Of a DNA stretch of 64,000 nt, positions 35,164-50,400 are shown piece after piece (the stretch's first letter is position 1; every line of letters begins with the position of its first letter). The stretch is from the NCBI RefSeq assembly GCF_042242105.1, contig NC_092013.1, positions 29,694,990-29,758,989 on the forward strand, read 5' to 3'. This DNA is from Pempheris klunzingeri. Taxonomy: Eukaryota; Chordata; Actinopteri; Acropomatiformes; Pempheridae. The notes under the pieces were generated by a model. That model worked only from the letters and a program-made list of their open reading frames with translations. It was not told the origin of the DNA and did not search any database. The translations under genes and the position numbers were made by a program.

Positions 35164-38100
35164 ATGAGGAAGCCCAAAGTGACTCGGATGGTGTTTGCCC
35201 TGTGCCTGGGATGCTTCATCATGGTCATCCTCTACTTTAACAGCAGCCTGAAGCCAGGTGAGCAGGAACTCCTCTTCATCAGACCTTTTCCTTTGAATAC
35301 TCTTTAAACAGCTCATCCAAATGAATGGTAATAAAACCAGTTCAGACTGAAGGTCTGTGGAGTGGCTCTCCACCAAATCACATTCAAATATGCCAAATAT
35401 TAAAGGTGATTCCGTAAGTTTATCACCCCCCCTCTGCCAATAAGTTTAAGCCTTTACTGCTAAATGTTTCTCATCTATCGGCAGCAAAACACATTTAACA
35501 CACTGAGCACTTACTGCAGTAGGTACCAGACACCTCCCAGCAAAACTAATGTTTTAAATACTGCACAGAAGCCCCATACAGTCCTATGTATTCTTCAACA
35601 GTGAACATTGATTGGATTTAATTCGAACACATGTTGGACTTGGCTCGAAGTCTCGTGTGGTAACAAGTATATCTGGTGTCTGTGCTGACTGCTGGGTGGA
35701 TGTCAGTAGTTCCCACTGGGCTGCTCCCAGTCTGAATCCAGTTCACTCATGTTCCAGCCACATGTCTTGCTGATGAAGCCCAGTGACGCTGTGCTCTCAG
35801 TGTCGTATGGCAGAGATCTGGTGTTAATCAATACAGTTCTCACCATCACATGGGAAGAGTGACTGACTCTTCTCATAGTGACTCCTCACAGTATACTAAT
35901 GATGTAATCCTGCCCATCACCTTCCCACACCCCCGCCCTGGGCCTGGACTTCCCAGAGAGCCGCAGATCTTGGTCGGGGAACAGTTTCATTACCGGACTG
36001 ATTAGTGGTTTGTTTCCTCTGCTACGTGGAGGACGGCCGGGAGAAGTTGCAGCTGGCTGGTAGAGGGGTCGGCCCCCGCTGAGGTCTGTTTCCACCTCTT
36101 CCGGGTCCCTCTCTGCCACATACAATGGCCTCATTCAGACACGCCCGGCTATATCGTGGCCCAGAGCAGCTTACATAGCCCATACTCTGAGGAGCGTTTG
36201 GGTTTTTAAGAGAGAGGTCAGTCAGTTCTGGATGTGTGACTTGGGGCAAGGAGTTATTAGGACTCCATGAAGGACCGGCCTTGTGGAGAGCAGAGGGACT
36301 CCTCGCTGTCATACTGATGAGAAGTATCTGTTTGAAATGTGCTGAGCCACCACCAAAGTAAAGTTTGGGCGTATTTAAAGCAGTGAGGTTTTAGAAAACC
36401 TGGAATCCTGTGGATGGTTTTGCCATCTTTTCACCAGTCTGACATCCAGTCTGAGTCATGTCCCATGTCGCTGTCTTGATGATGGCCGCAGGTTTAACAT
36501 CTTTCAGCTCATCGTTTTGGTTTTATGGGTCATTTTTGGTTCATTCTCACAGCTCTCATACTCTCCTTTTCCTCCAAATTGGCTCTGGTTCTTGACGTGG
36601 TTCACTTCAGGAGTCTTGGATCCTTGGTCCTGTCTAACAGACCGGCCTGTGTTTCCACTACTTTGGGCTGAGCCGGTGTAATCAAGGATGTGTTGATCTG
36701 TCTAACAGCAGAGCTGCCAGCGGCTGAGCTCAGTGGTGTATTTGGAGGCTAAAGAGCCAAACAGTTCCCTCAGGAGGAGGTGGAGACCAAAACTGAGCTA
36801 AAAGGAGAGTGACTAGTGGACAGGAGGAGCAGCTTCAGGCCTCCGTCTGCACGGGATCCAAACCAGGGCTGAAACAGTCGCTGGTCAGTCACTCCGGACA
36901 GTATCACTCTTTTCCCTTTATCAGTAAAACCGTGTTTGATTACCACGCTTCGAAAAACTCCTGGTGAATAATGCCCAACATCAATCTACGTTGGCAACAG
37001 TCTCCCAGGCGCAGCGGGCAGCGTGGGTTTGTTCTGCATCAGTTAAAAGATGGCGAACGGCGGGGACAGTGCTGCAGAGAGGTCTGAGTGTGTTGTGGTC
37101 AGACGCCAGTGATTAGATGTCATCACTTGTTTTTTAGCTGCTGCACAGTTACGTCTGCACGTGGTCGCACGGTGCCACCATCCAGTTTGTTGTTTTAATG
37201 TGCAAAGTGCTGCTAATTTTATTTGTGGTTTTTATTGTAAAACCTGGTGAAATGATTTCAGTGTGTGCAGACAGCTGTGTATCTGTTCTGTCAGACGTGT
37301 GAGGTGCTGAAACACCCACCAGCTGAGCAGACGGGGCTCCACATCATCCCTGGCAGACACCAGACTTTCTTCCTGGAGAAGCTCTGATTTTGCACAAATC
37401 AAACTGAACAAGGCGACACATGAGGGGCTTCTTGCTCATTTAGATCAGCAGAAGCGACAGTGGCTACAACCTCCGTCAGTTTCTCTACAAAACTTTAAGC
37501 TTAGTCTTCTGCTGCCATTCCCTCGAATGTCAGTGCACCGTGTGCTGTTGCTTACATTTGTTGTATTGCAGTTAAGAAAAAGCTGTGCGCTGAAAGTGAA
37601 TGTTAAGATGAGATGTAAAAGAGGACACTGAGTTTGCAGCAGAGGCCCCGTCACCTCGGTGGGGCTCAGCTGGAGGATCTGACGCACAAATGCATTGATC
37701 AAAGAAAGCCTATGGGCACTACGTCAGTGAAGAGTGACACATGTGGAGCTGATTTCTCTGCATCTGAGAGGTTGCCTCTGGTGTGAAGGTGTCGAGTAGC
37801 TTGAATGTACCTGGAATGCATCTCATGTATCAGGCATCAAAGCTGCCCGTCAGCTTTAAATCAATTTAAATTAGTTTCACATATGGAGCCAACGTGTCCT
37901 ATTTGCATTTAGAACACGTCCACCCTCCCTCTGTTGCTCCATCTGGGGTAAAGGTCATATTGTTTGTCTAAGACTATATAAAGCTGCAGGAGAGCAGCCG
38001 CTAAACAAAGGCATGCAGTGCAAAGTCCGAGGTACACGGGAGAATCAAAGTGTCTTCTTTCTGAATTGTACCCTTTTTTTTGCACACAGGACTCTCCAGT

Positions 38101-41100
38101 CTAAATGAAGGATAATTACACAGATGGGTTTACTGTACATGCTGCACCGTTGGAGGACATGAGATGCCTCCCACACTACTGTTTAAACCAGTCGTGACAG
38201 CTGTTTTTTTAACCCTTATCCCAGTTTCTCTCTAAAAGTTCAGAATCTGCTCGCTGGGCCGACATAAGGTCACATGTTTCCAAAACACATCAGTGGGTTT
38301 CATACATTATCACTTTGGACCACTCTCAGTGCAGTCTTAGTGTTTACAGATTTGTTTATGAGCCAGTGTACTATGAAAAGTCTCACTGTTTAGGCTCTGG
38401 CAGATTTTTGTCTCTACTAAGAGAATTATAGGAATTCTTTTTAATATGTTCAAGAGAAAAGTACTTGTTTAAATGACTGGTAGGTAGTAAAAGTGTTGGA
38501 ACTGGTCCAGTAGATCACCTCAGCCAGCAGCAATGGCTGCAACGTGATCCTCTGGGACAATCCTGTGTTTGTGTTTCTGTGTGTTGCACTGATATTGTTG
38601 GATTTGAATTTACCCTTTAAACATCAAAGCCACACAGTAACACAGACACACTGACTGACTGAGGCAGCAGCTCCTGTGTCCTGTTCTCTAAAATCCCTGT
38701 TTTAGTGAATGTAGTCTGGTGTGTGTGCTGTTTGTGGTTAAACCAAAAGGATCTTCCAGGTCTCTCTCTGTAGGGATCCTTTCCATGATGCTGTCACACA
38801 CTTAGAATAACACTCTGAGCCTGTCAGTGGATCAAACAAGCTCTTTTAGTGGACCTACTGTGATCTACTGGACCAGTTCCAACACTTATAGCACCTACCT
38901 GTCATTTAGACACCAGGATATGAACAATGAAAAACGGGCCCAGGTTTTAAAACCCCAGTTGTCCTTTAGGATGGTCCTTTCTTCCAGCGTGTGGTGTCTG
39001 CACCACAAGGGCAGCTGTGGTTTCTCTATAAACTTTACAGGGACACAAAGACTGAGGAGGAGGAGGGCAGTGTGGTGCAGCGTGGTCTGGAATGTGGTGT
39101 GTTGTGTTTTACAGTCTGGATCTCCTCCTGTGCGCCCCCCTGGAAGTAAAACCCAGGAACACCGATTTATGAGTTGCCAGGAACATTAACAGATACAGAT
39201 GTGAGCTGATGGTTATCAGGTAGCTCGTTCTACCTGTCTGAATACAAACAGAGCCTGAGACTACGCTTTAGGTCCTGGGGCTTCTGTCGTTATCCCTGAG
39301 GTCCACACCGTCCCTGTCTGGGCTTGACTTGAGGCCATGGGAGTCATAAAGATTAACAGCCAGCACACCAGCTTCATTGGAACACCTGCAGCACACTAAA
39401 CAAATTTGCTGCAGGGCTTCTTTGGGACACAAGATCAGCCTTCGTCCCATTTCTGAGGAAGACTGGAGGATTTTCCCATTTTAAAAATGGAGCAAAGGAA
39501 CAGACCTAATCCTCTTCATATGATATGCTGCAGTTGTCAGTTTGAATCAGTGCTGTGTCCTTGCCGCTGTCAGATCCTCGACCATCCGGGGTTATCTCAT
39601 GACAGGTCGGGGTGGCCCTGCTGCTCCAAACAGCTGCACATGACAGAGCGCTGCAGGAGCTGATGAGTCAGCAGCTACTCAGGGGCTTGTTTCTTTGTTT
39701 TATTCCATTAAGACCATCTGCTTTCAGAGCTCAAATCCTCAGGTGGTTCTGATTTGCAAAGTGGTCCTTTCTGTACTAAAGTCTACGGGCTGCTGTGGGC
39801 TTCCACGATAGTTCACGCCACGTCAGTTGGTTGCTGCACCACCTTCATCCACACTGAAATATCAGCCAAACATCAGAGGGACTGCCGTGAACCTCAGTAC
39901 AGACAGTCGTGGTCCTCAGAGGATGAATTCAGATTAAACTATCCAGACAAATATCTGCATGTATTTGATGCATTCGTACAGATCGTCATTGTCGGGTGAC
40001 GTGTGAACATTTTCCAGCCAGCCCCCGTCAGTCCCACAGCGGGTGACTGTTTATAACTGTGCTCTTGTTGTGTTGCTGTTGCTGTAGTTGTCACTACTGC
40101 ATTGACTTGTGGGATATTTGTACTGCTATGACAGGCCAACGGACCCAAATGAAGCAATTTGCCATCTTTGCAAACATGTAGTGCTGCCAAAAGATTTCAC
40201 TTTACAGGTTAATTATCTCCTGAGTGGAATTCTTCAGGAGCCAGACTCTTAAATTTGCAAAATGAAATGACGAAAAAACACCCAAAACAAAACGGTGGAC
40301 GATGGACTCAGATGGCGAATATATTCGTCCAGTTGCCTGATCGTATTCCCAGAGGGTGTATCCTAATAATATTGAAGTTTACTATGTTGACCAGCTTAGT
40401 TTATGTCTGCAGAGTCAACAGGTTGACTTCCTTACGTTTGGTGAACCTCTGAAAAAGCTACAAAGCTAAAGACACTTCCATCCGCCTCAGCGGTACTCCG
40501 CTGATGTTGCCATGGTAACTGTAGCGTGCTGTTGCTGCATTTGTATCACAGTTTACGTCATCTCGTAGTTTTTAAGGAGATGGTGGCAACAATGTCTCCC
40601 ACCTGGACAGAAGCGTCATCTGCCCTCAGGCAAACTTCAGTATTAACAATAATCAATAATCAGTTTGTTTTATCTAAAATGAGCTATACAGTGTTCTTTA
40701 TTCAGTTTATGCAAAAGGTTCAGAATACGTGACATCACCGTCTTGTCAGTGCACAACATTTGATATTCTTCAGGTTTGTGTCGATGACTGTGTGGAGTGG
40801 CAGTCGGACCCTTGCAGGATCAGAAGGACTCATCTCTCACATCTGCATACTTTCTTCTAAGACCAACACGACACCACCCACATGCCTCTGCACTAACACC
40901 CTTCACACACACACACACACACACACATTCGTGGCCTGGAAGGATCAGGCTTTCCCTTGTACAGTGTGTCTCTCAGTAAAGCTGCTCTTTGGCAGGAGAG
41001 GCCGAGGAGGGGGGAGGGGGCCCCAGTTTTCCCAGCGGGACCTAAACACAGAGCTCCGTTTATGGGCTGGACAGGAGGAACACACATCAGCCTTTCTATA

Positions 41101-41310
41101 TTTTACATTTCCTAAGCCTTGGGTTCTATACGAGCCCGGAGGAATGCTGCAGAGCTCTGGGTCCAGACAGGGTTAAACCAACAGGGCTGCTCCCTCCTTT
41201 GAAAAGGCCTTCGGTGGGGCCGGTGAATCTCCTCACTGGAGGAATGTGAGCGAACAGCTGAGACGGTGTTTGGTTAGAGTAGCATATGGATCAAGTCCAT
41301 AGCTCGAGAG

Positions 41311-41345
<35 letters not shown>

Positions 41346-43076
41346 TTTGTTGCCCTTTTTGGAGAGACTTTTCTGTGAAGTGTTAAAAAAAATGCAGGCC
41401 CAGCCTTTATTTTCCAGCCTCTCCACAATGCACAGTATCCCTCCTCTGCTTGTCTGACATCCAGTCAGTTTATTCCCTGATACTTTCATTTGGAGAGTCG
41501 GGCGCCACCAGCTGGGGAGGATGGCGGCGCAGTGCATTGTGGTTGTTGTAGGTTTACTACAACACACAGCCGTCAGGGAGCACCAACTCTTTCTGCTCTT
41601 TCTGCTGCAGAGTGTCTGCTGCCCAGTCTGATGGAAAGGATGTCTTTCCAGCAGTGAAATACTTCTTGAAACACCTCATGACAAAATGAGGATTGTAAAT
41701 GTCCTCTCTTGCTGAGTGATCCCACATTAGCAGGGCAGTGATGGCTCACAATGCACTCCTTCAGCCATCTCGGCTTGTCGCTGAAACAGTCTGCCAGGTA
41801 TTTGTCAGTTCCTAAATTATTTCAGACGTTACCTCTGCTGACTGGTGTTTCATTGAAGAGGGGTGAAAAAGAGACGGCTTTGGGAGTGGTGGTGCTGGAA
41901 ATGAGTCCCTGAGTCACTGGCAGTTTCCATGAGGAAGTGGTCGTGTGTTTAGAAACGTTGAAGAGTATTCTGCTGCAGTGCACAGATTTAGTCATTACAG
42001 TAACGAGGTGTAGTTCGGCATCACGGCTGACGTGACTCCACTAACGCTGGCGACAGTCACGCTCTCTGCAGACAGCCACTTGAGCTGCTGTTGGCCGTCC
42101 TACTGCTGCCTCATCACGATGATGAATATTACCATTGTTCAAATGTTTTACTGTTAACTGTTACTGGTACACTGTTAATGCTGTGTTTACATGGACCCTG
42201 TTGTTATTCCACTAATAACCAGAGTAATAAAACCTCAGTCAGAAGGGGCTGGTCCACTCCGGCCCGATCAGGTGTCACTTTCAGTCTGGTAGAGCGGGGG
42301 GGGGGGGGGGGGGCTGTAAAGGCAGGTTTTTACAGTCTACTGCACCCTGTAACAGGCTCATGTTCAAAGCCTGGTGAAGTTAGTGGTTCCAAATGAAAGT
42401 AGACGGCCTGAGGCGTCCATTCGTCCAACACATCATGCTAGCTGGTTGGGAAAGAGGCTAGATTACAAAGTTAACAAAGCGAAATTTTGCCGAGGGGAAA
42501 AATCGGCTCCGACCTCAAGATATCTGAATAAGAATAAGATAATAGTAGGACTATTAGCGTCTAATGGATTTAGGTGATGTATTAGTGTAGACATGGGGGC
42601 AATATGTCTACTGTAGATGAAGCTGTATAATAACTCCTGGAGTGTTGAGAAATAAGAATTTAATTTAACTGATTAAGGACTTTTATCAGTCATTATGGTC
42701 CATTGACTCGAGCTGGTTCAGGGAAATGAAGCATTTGAAGATATTTAGACATCACAATAAGAAAACCTACCAACGGAGGCACGGAGGGCAAAGGGTTAAA
42801 AGCTTTTAGCAAACACACGTCTGATCGAACCCTTTACGCAGCGTCCATGTAGAGCTGGAATCACAATGATCCACTGTGAATGATAAACCCAAAGGGCCAA
42901 ACTGAGAACAGGACATGAACATAAACATGGACGCACCTTCATTTACTGACTTACTCCTCACGGTTTGGTCAGTCACCTCTGCTCATGTGCCCTCACATCC
43001 TGTCTGCACCATGAGTGTGTCAGTGGGTTTACAGCTCATAAGCTACTTGGCCGATAACACCACGGTGTGGAAAGAG

Positions 43077-43121
<45 letters not shown>

Positions 43122-46100
43122 CACACTCAGCTGAGTCTTGCTGTGGTCTCAGTCTTCTCTCAAAGCATCATTCTCTTGATGTTATTTGGATATTGAACAG
43201 ACGCCACTAATCAGCATTAAATCCTGATGTTCCTGATGTTACTGCTGTCTCAGCGGCTCGGGAGCACAGTGACTATAAAATCAGCTTTGAGCTGATCCAC
43301 ACTTGCAGCTTTTGAACTGTTTCAGATGCTTACTGCGGTATAAACTAGCCTCTTCTTCTTCTTCTTCTTCTTGTATGCGTTGACGAGGCCCGTCTCAGGT
43401 GTGTGTGTGTGTGTGTTTATGTGTGGACTGAACCTCAGGCAGGTGATTGAAGCAGCTGCTGAAGTGGGTCTGATGCCACCTAAGCCCATCTGCTGGGTGA
43501 CATACGGCGACCTGACCTCAGCTCAGCAACAGAACAGAACAAGAAACGGTATCATGAGAGGAAAATGAGTCATCGTTGTGCTTTAGTTATTGCTTTGTCA
43601 TCATTCTCAGTATAATAAGCAAACAAGTGGAAGACGGTGGTGAAAGAAAAGAAGCAGCCCTCCACCTTTTGGACTAATAAGTTAAGCTGACCCGTCTCAC
43701 AGTTTAGGAAATACGGTCTGTTAGGAGGAGATTCTTGGCCGGCTTATTGGCCCCTTCTTTGTGCTGTTTATTAGATTTTATTGATAGTGTTACTCTTCTG
43801 ATTAGGAGTGTTATTTTTTGTATTATCATTTTTTCCCTTCCCTCTTTTCTCTCACTGGCTACGAATTTGGAAAAATAAATCCAGTCCTTTTGAAGGGTCA
43901 GGCCAAAAAAATAAATAAGAATAAAACAAGATAAGGAGAAGATTTTTATTTTTCATTTTTTGGAAGAGTGAATGCTCTGGTCCAACAAAGTTTAGAAGAA
44001 GAGTTTCAGGGAAGGGAAATAGGCTTATTCACCTTCTTGTGGAGAGCTAGATAACCACTGTCGTGCCTCCTCAGCCGCTGTCCAGTTAGCTTAGCTTAGC
44101 ATAAAGTCTGGAAAGTGAAATAAAACACTGAGTTTGTGTTCAAATAAATGTTTGATTAGTGATGAAATGTGCTAATTAGAGCTGGTTGGCATTTTGTTTC
44201 CAGTCTCTGAGCTCAGCTTCATATTTAACCAACAGATATAATTTCCTAGAATATAAAACAGTTCTTTTAAATATAGAGTAATACACACGGTCTGTTCTGC
44301 CGTGGGACATCAGCAAACAGTCATTTTATCATTACAGTTTTTTCCAGTAGTTGGTTACAAACCAGCGTTGCATGGAAAGCCAGTTCTAAAGTTCTGGCAG
44401 ATATCAACCTTTCTGAGCGGTCATGTGACATTTTGTTTCAAACTAATGTCAGTAGGTTTAAGTCGGCGTGTCACTGCGTTCGATTACAAAGCTGCAAGGC
44501 CACATTTCCTCCAGGAGGCTCCAGATTCAGCGGGTTTGCCCAAATGAAATCCGAGGTTCAGCTGGTGAAACTGTGCACGGTGGCTCTGAGTCATCTGATG
44601 CTGCGGTGAAAGCTCATCCCCCGCAAACAAGAGCTCGAGCTTGTGCCCGGCAGTGACTCTCAACAAGCCCAGACCCAGTGCACGTCGTTTGGCTTCTCCT
44701 CCTGCGTCTCTGCAGGAGTCTCCCAGAAGTCCCCTTTTTAAACTGCCAAAGCTGTTTTTAATCTGCCGTTACAAGAGCGCTGGAGCAGATAAACCTGTGG
44801 AAATAACAAACCAATAATATTCACATTATTGTTTCTTCCCACGCAGCATTTCGTGTTGTTCTCGGTGTCCCTGCAGTTTGTCCCACTACTGCAGCACACG
44901 GTATCGCTCTGTGCTGCCAACACACTTAAATAAAGCAGCAGAGCTACTTTCTCTGTCTGGACGCTCATTATCTTCCAGCCATGGTAAAACATTTCCAAAT
45001 GAACAACTCAAGTCTTCACATATGACCCTGTGGAGTCCGCCATCTTTCAAACCTACAGGCGGTGCTGAATACTCAGACTTACATCTTGTTGTTTGTCTTC
45101 TAACTTCCATTTGTTCACCTAAATAACTGCTGCGTTTCCTGTCCGATTGTTGTAACACATCTTCACTTTCATGACGGCTGTCTTGTGTTTCCTCAGCGTC
45201 GGAGATGGCCGGTGAGCGAAGCAGCGGGCAGAAGACGAGGAGGAGCCCTCTACAGGCGCTGTACGACGGAGACCAGGTCGGTCCTCTCAAACCCTGTTAC
45301 AGTCTGTAGTATCACTCCTTATTAAGGCCTGAACTCTCTGCACACATTCAGTATTTATTCACAGGTATTTATTAAGGTTTACTCTTACATATCTGACGCT
45401 GCAGTTTGAGCTCCGATCTTAAAAATGCAGACGAGCACTGCTGGTGAAGCTCACGCTGGACGGACGACTTCGATCCTGATTCCTTGTGTGTTTTTTGGCT
45501 CTGATGCCTTGTGTGTGGACGGCCCAGACAGCGTTAACCACATGCTGGCTTGGCCAAATGTTTAATGATGAATAAGGGTCTGATTTTAACATTCTCTAAT
45601 TATTGCCCTGCAGTGTCTAATCTTGGACAGGACACAAGAGCAATTTAGACCTCCTGAGTAACTTTCAGCGAGTGAATTCAAATAACGTTTTACACTTTTA
45701 AGGCTGGCATGAGACTGGATTATGGACTGATGTTTTCCACTGCGTGGGATGTCCATGGGTAGTCAGGAGTGATAAGAAATTTGAACTGAAAACATGACAG
45801 ATTTCCTGTTTGATATAATCCAGGATGTGTGTGCAGCAGGAGGGGAGAAACTTGTTCCAACAGCATCATGTCAGCTTTAAATACGGACACTTTCAGTATT
45901 TAGAAATGAAGCAGTCAAAACACTGTTTGAAGGTAAATCTATATTCCTTTTTTTGTACATTTTTAAAACTTTATACCGCACCTCTGCTTCAGCCTGTCAG
46001 CTCAAACGAGCCAAAGGCAGAACTACAGAGAGAAACAGCAGCTAGTAGCAATGATGATGCCAACGGAGGCTGAGAAATAAACCGTGCATGAATTGTTGCT

Positions 46101-47463
46101 GTTGTCTCCATGCTGTTAAGCAAGTTAAGTTAAGCTCACCAAACCTTCCTGATCTTGGATATTATATTAATGATGTCAGCATGCATGACAACCCCAGTCT
46201 TTCTTCAGACATCTGCAGTGTGTGTGCCTACAGGCAGAGCTTCACTCACAACAACCTGTGTCAGTACAGGGTTACGTTTGATTTATTTAGTGTAGGTATC
46301 AGCTTAATCACGTGATGCATTTTTCTATCATCTGTCACCAAGTTGCACGCAGTAACTCTTTAACACTCTTTAACACTGGAGCGAACAGCTAGTCCTGCTC
46401 TCTGTTTCCCTCCTAACATCAAATGTTTATAATACCATATCAGCTTCATCAGCTGTTTCCTGTTATCATGACCCCAGACCTGAGCATACTGATGAAGACT
46501 GTGAGAGTAACTAATGGAAGCCTCCTTTTTGTCTTTAAAGGTGTCTTAGTTAGTTTAACGTGTATTATTTTCTCCATTCGCTGTAGTACACCTGCAGCCA
46601 GCTGTGTCATTGTTTCCCAGTTTACCTGGAGGCATCACGTGACTTTTCAGATTGGCTTTAATGTGTCAGAATCATTATTATTATTATTATTATAATTATT
46701 ATGATCATCTAAATGCTGTTACTGAGGAGTTTGTATCTTATCCTTACCAAAAGTGATAGTGATTTATAAGGTATGTGCAAACAGCTGCCTAGATATGATT
46801 GTTTTTTGGTATGTGCTCGTTCCAGCTACTGAGTGCATCACTTTAGAAAATGTGTACACGTGGACGACCCTCGTAATCCTACACTCCTACAACTAACCAG
46901 GAATAATCACTGCAAATCCCTCATGAGTACTGATGTTGTTCCATGGGTGGGGGGGTGGCAGCAGCAGAGTTGCACACAGCAGAACGCAGCAGCTGTTAAT
47001 GCAGTCAGTTCAACAAGCTGACGTATTGTTAAAACACTCCAACAGTGTTCTCCAGGTTCATTAAGCTGTTTGATGCAGGCTGAAGTTAACGGTCTAATTC
47101 ATCATTGAATGTATTTGATGAATGAGGATATTTAGGGTGAATATTTTACAGTTGTTCCAGCCGCCTGACCTCAGTGTGGACGTCACACGGCGCCTCTCCT
47201 CCGCCCCGTTTGCTGTTGGGACGTGGTGATGAGTCAGCGGTCGGCTCCAGAGTGGACTGTAACCGTTCAATGATAAATCACAGATGGTTATGATCAGAGT
47301 CGGCCTGCGTCTTTTGAAAACCTAGAGATGCTTATGGAATAACGGCCTCCTACCACCAACACAAACACACAATAAGCCCCTGAATGTTTCTGATAAAGTG
47401 AATATAGTAACCACCATAAGTTAAATGTGTGTCTAGGATCATTCTAAAAGTCTGATGCATATT

Positions 47464-47494
<31 letters not shown>

Positions 47495-50400
47495 ATCCAA
47501 CAGAACCTGATGTGCTGCACAGAGAGTTTACAGCTAATTGTCTTGTTAAAATATACAACTTTCACTATTCTAAAACCATAGTACAGTACATATATGGAAT
47601 TACAATGAAATACACACAGCACCACATACCAGTAGATAAAAAAATGAGACGGCTCTGGTTTGCTCTTAGTCAGCACTTTGCTGGGAACGATTTTATACCT
47701 GGAAATAATCTGATTTCAGGTGGTAATGTGCTTCACAGCCGACAGTCCTTTATGGAGGAAGCTGATTGTACAAATTTGTCTGCAAAAACATCAGCACGCG
47801 GTGTTCAGACGCACGCAGCCTGCTGTCGCATTTGTTTTTAGACTCTCCTGCTCCTCCGTGAGGTTGTGAATGAGGTCTTCTCTGTGATGACTTCTCGTGT
47901 TCCCTGTAGGGTCTCCTGTGTGCTCTGGTTTCCTCCTGCAGGAACTACAAATGCAGCTCAACTTAGCTGGAGACATAATGGCCTAGTTTCTGAATGCTGA
48001 AGTTCCCTGTGGACCAAATGAATGCCAAAGTGTTCTAATCATTACATGTATTCTAGTGAGAAAGCCCTCCATCGTCCTGTTCAGCGGGTGGTGACGCTGC
48101 TGTCTGTGATCAGTTTGCACAGGGGCCTGTTCTTTAGGTAGAGTTAAAATCAGACCAATAAAAGCTCTTCATGTTGAGCTTGCTGTTGTGTTTTTCAAAT
48201 GTACTTCTTCTATATTCCATTACCCTCTATGTTTTTGAGGTGGAGATATTTCATAACGCCAGCTGGGGAAGCAGAAACTGTCTGCCGGGTCAGATACTGC
48301 TGGGTGTAACTTGGATCTTTTTAAGGTTTGGAGAAATGTTCAGTAACTGCATCATTTCTGTAGAGTTGCAGCATCCACGCTGTCTGTGATGAAACAGGAA
48401 AATAACAGTTTCCATAGAATTGCATCAGATTTCTTCCAGATCATAGTTGCTTAACCATATAATTAGCGATTATAATTATAACTCAACGGTTGAGTGTGGT
48501 GAGCTGACATTACAGTGGCCTCTACAGAGAGCGAGCTGCACAGGAAGAGCTGCAGGAAGTATGAAAGCAGCAGAAAACAGTGTGATTGACCAAAAGCCTC
48601 TGAGTTGATGTGAGTCAGTCACAGTCTGAATGGATGTAAACGTGATGGCAGGTTGAATAGAACTCGTATTAACAGTCTAAGTCACTCATTCTCATCTGTC
48701 ACACAGATTCCTGCAGATATTCAGTGTCCCTGGAGGATAAATCCCTCAGCCATCAGGTCAAAGTGTTCACTTGTTAAGTGATAATGTGTCAATCTATCCA
48801 GTGGGTTGATATTTAATATTTCTGAATGGCTGAGCATTATGAGTGAGCAGGTGTGTGTAAGAACAATGAATATGGTGCTCAGCATTGACGACCTTAAATT
48901 CAGTTGAATGCTTCTGTTGTCGGACCTGAAGGAAGAGTATCTCTGATACACAGCTCAGCACTGATCTGTGATGTCCACATGGTTATTGGATATTTTTCAT
49001 GTAAAGTACAGCTGCTGTGATGTTTTATGCTGTGGAAAAGAAAGCTCCGCCATCTTTGCTGAATTACAGCAGTGATATTTATATTTATATTATTATACCG
49101 TTCACATTTGAACTGGTGCCTGGAAACGTAGTCAGCGGTACCTTTTCTCAGAACCCTTCCACCCCTCATGAGTTTTCTTTACCTAGAAAGGCGATGGAAG
49201 GTTTGGCCACATCCTGAACTAATTTGATTGGTTTGCCACAGCAGCTTCTACTTCCTCTCCTTCTCTAGGGGTCTAAGGAATATGGACAGGGGTAATAGTT
49301 TTCTCAGTCTTTAGTACCGCAAAGTCAGATACAGCAGTCAGGGTACTAAAGTATGACCCATTTTCCAGTCAAAAACAATAAAACGGCCCCAAAATCAAGC
49401 GGAACAAAGTGTGTGTGTGTGTGGGGGGGGGGTAGTTTGGAGTGATTTTCAGTTTCCAATTTTTCCTCGGGGAATTCAAGACCACAGGTGAACTGGAAGT
49501 GAAATCAAACTGTGTGAGAACTCTACTATCAGAGTCACTTTGTAGTGATGTAGCTTACGTTGCTAGTCAGTGTGATCTGCAGTGATATTATTTTAGTAGG
49601 CATCGACTAAGATGGTGGACACTGTCAGTCCTATTCTGTATTCACACGACCCCCAAAGAAGGAGAAGCAGCAGCAGACCAATGAAATTAGCTCGGCCTTC
49701 TGTGGCCAAGGCAAGAGAACTCTCCCTCCTCTCCCCTCCACAGGTGCCCCCTCAGCTGTTAGACACACCTTTCACACATTAGACGTGTTGCCCTGCCCAG
49801 TTTTAACACTTCTTACAAATACTGTCTGCTTTCCCACACCGTTATCACACCAGCAGGTATCGTAGCCAGCGGGTGAGAGCGACGTTCATGTCCCCACCAT
49901 CACACAAACAGGCGAAGGGGGGCCGATGAAGGTTGTTCAGGCTTACTGTGGGCTCTCCTGACCATGGTGGTACTTCCTTTATCTGTCTAATTACAATAAC
50001 ACATCTTGTATAACCGCTAAATGTTTTGTTTAATTCTAATCCAGAAACCTTTTTAGATCCGTTTGTATCTTCTGATCTACTGATGGATGAAGAGGAGATC
50101 TGACATGAGTAGTTCCTCGTGTCTGAGTGCCGATGATGGAAGTAGACATTACCCTTGTTAGGCAATGCAGTAATGAGAGGATTATTTGTCTAATTGGGCT
50201 CTGCCAGTGGATGTGCTCAAAGAGCTCTGACCGCTCAAAGGAAAATCAGTGAATAGTACGAGATGAGATAATTGGAGATCAGACCACATGCAGCATTTAT
50301 TTCCATTGTAGTCATGAGCTTGTCCACCCTGAATTATTATTATTATCATCCCATTTGACTTGTTATTAAAGGGCGAAATGCAGATGAAATAACAGCGATC

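Larger units (their letters stand above)
35258..45196 (+). other. chst13 intron 1
   Basis: A 9.9-kb intron, long for this compact locus. It contains repeat family B copy 2 (36567-36690), repeat family A copy 2 (38471-38907), and TG/CA microsatellites at about 41311, 43078 and 43399. No coding exon recognised. The remainder may hold regulatory sequence. Confidence 0.6.
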
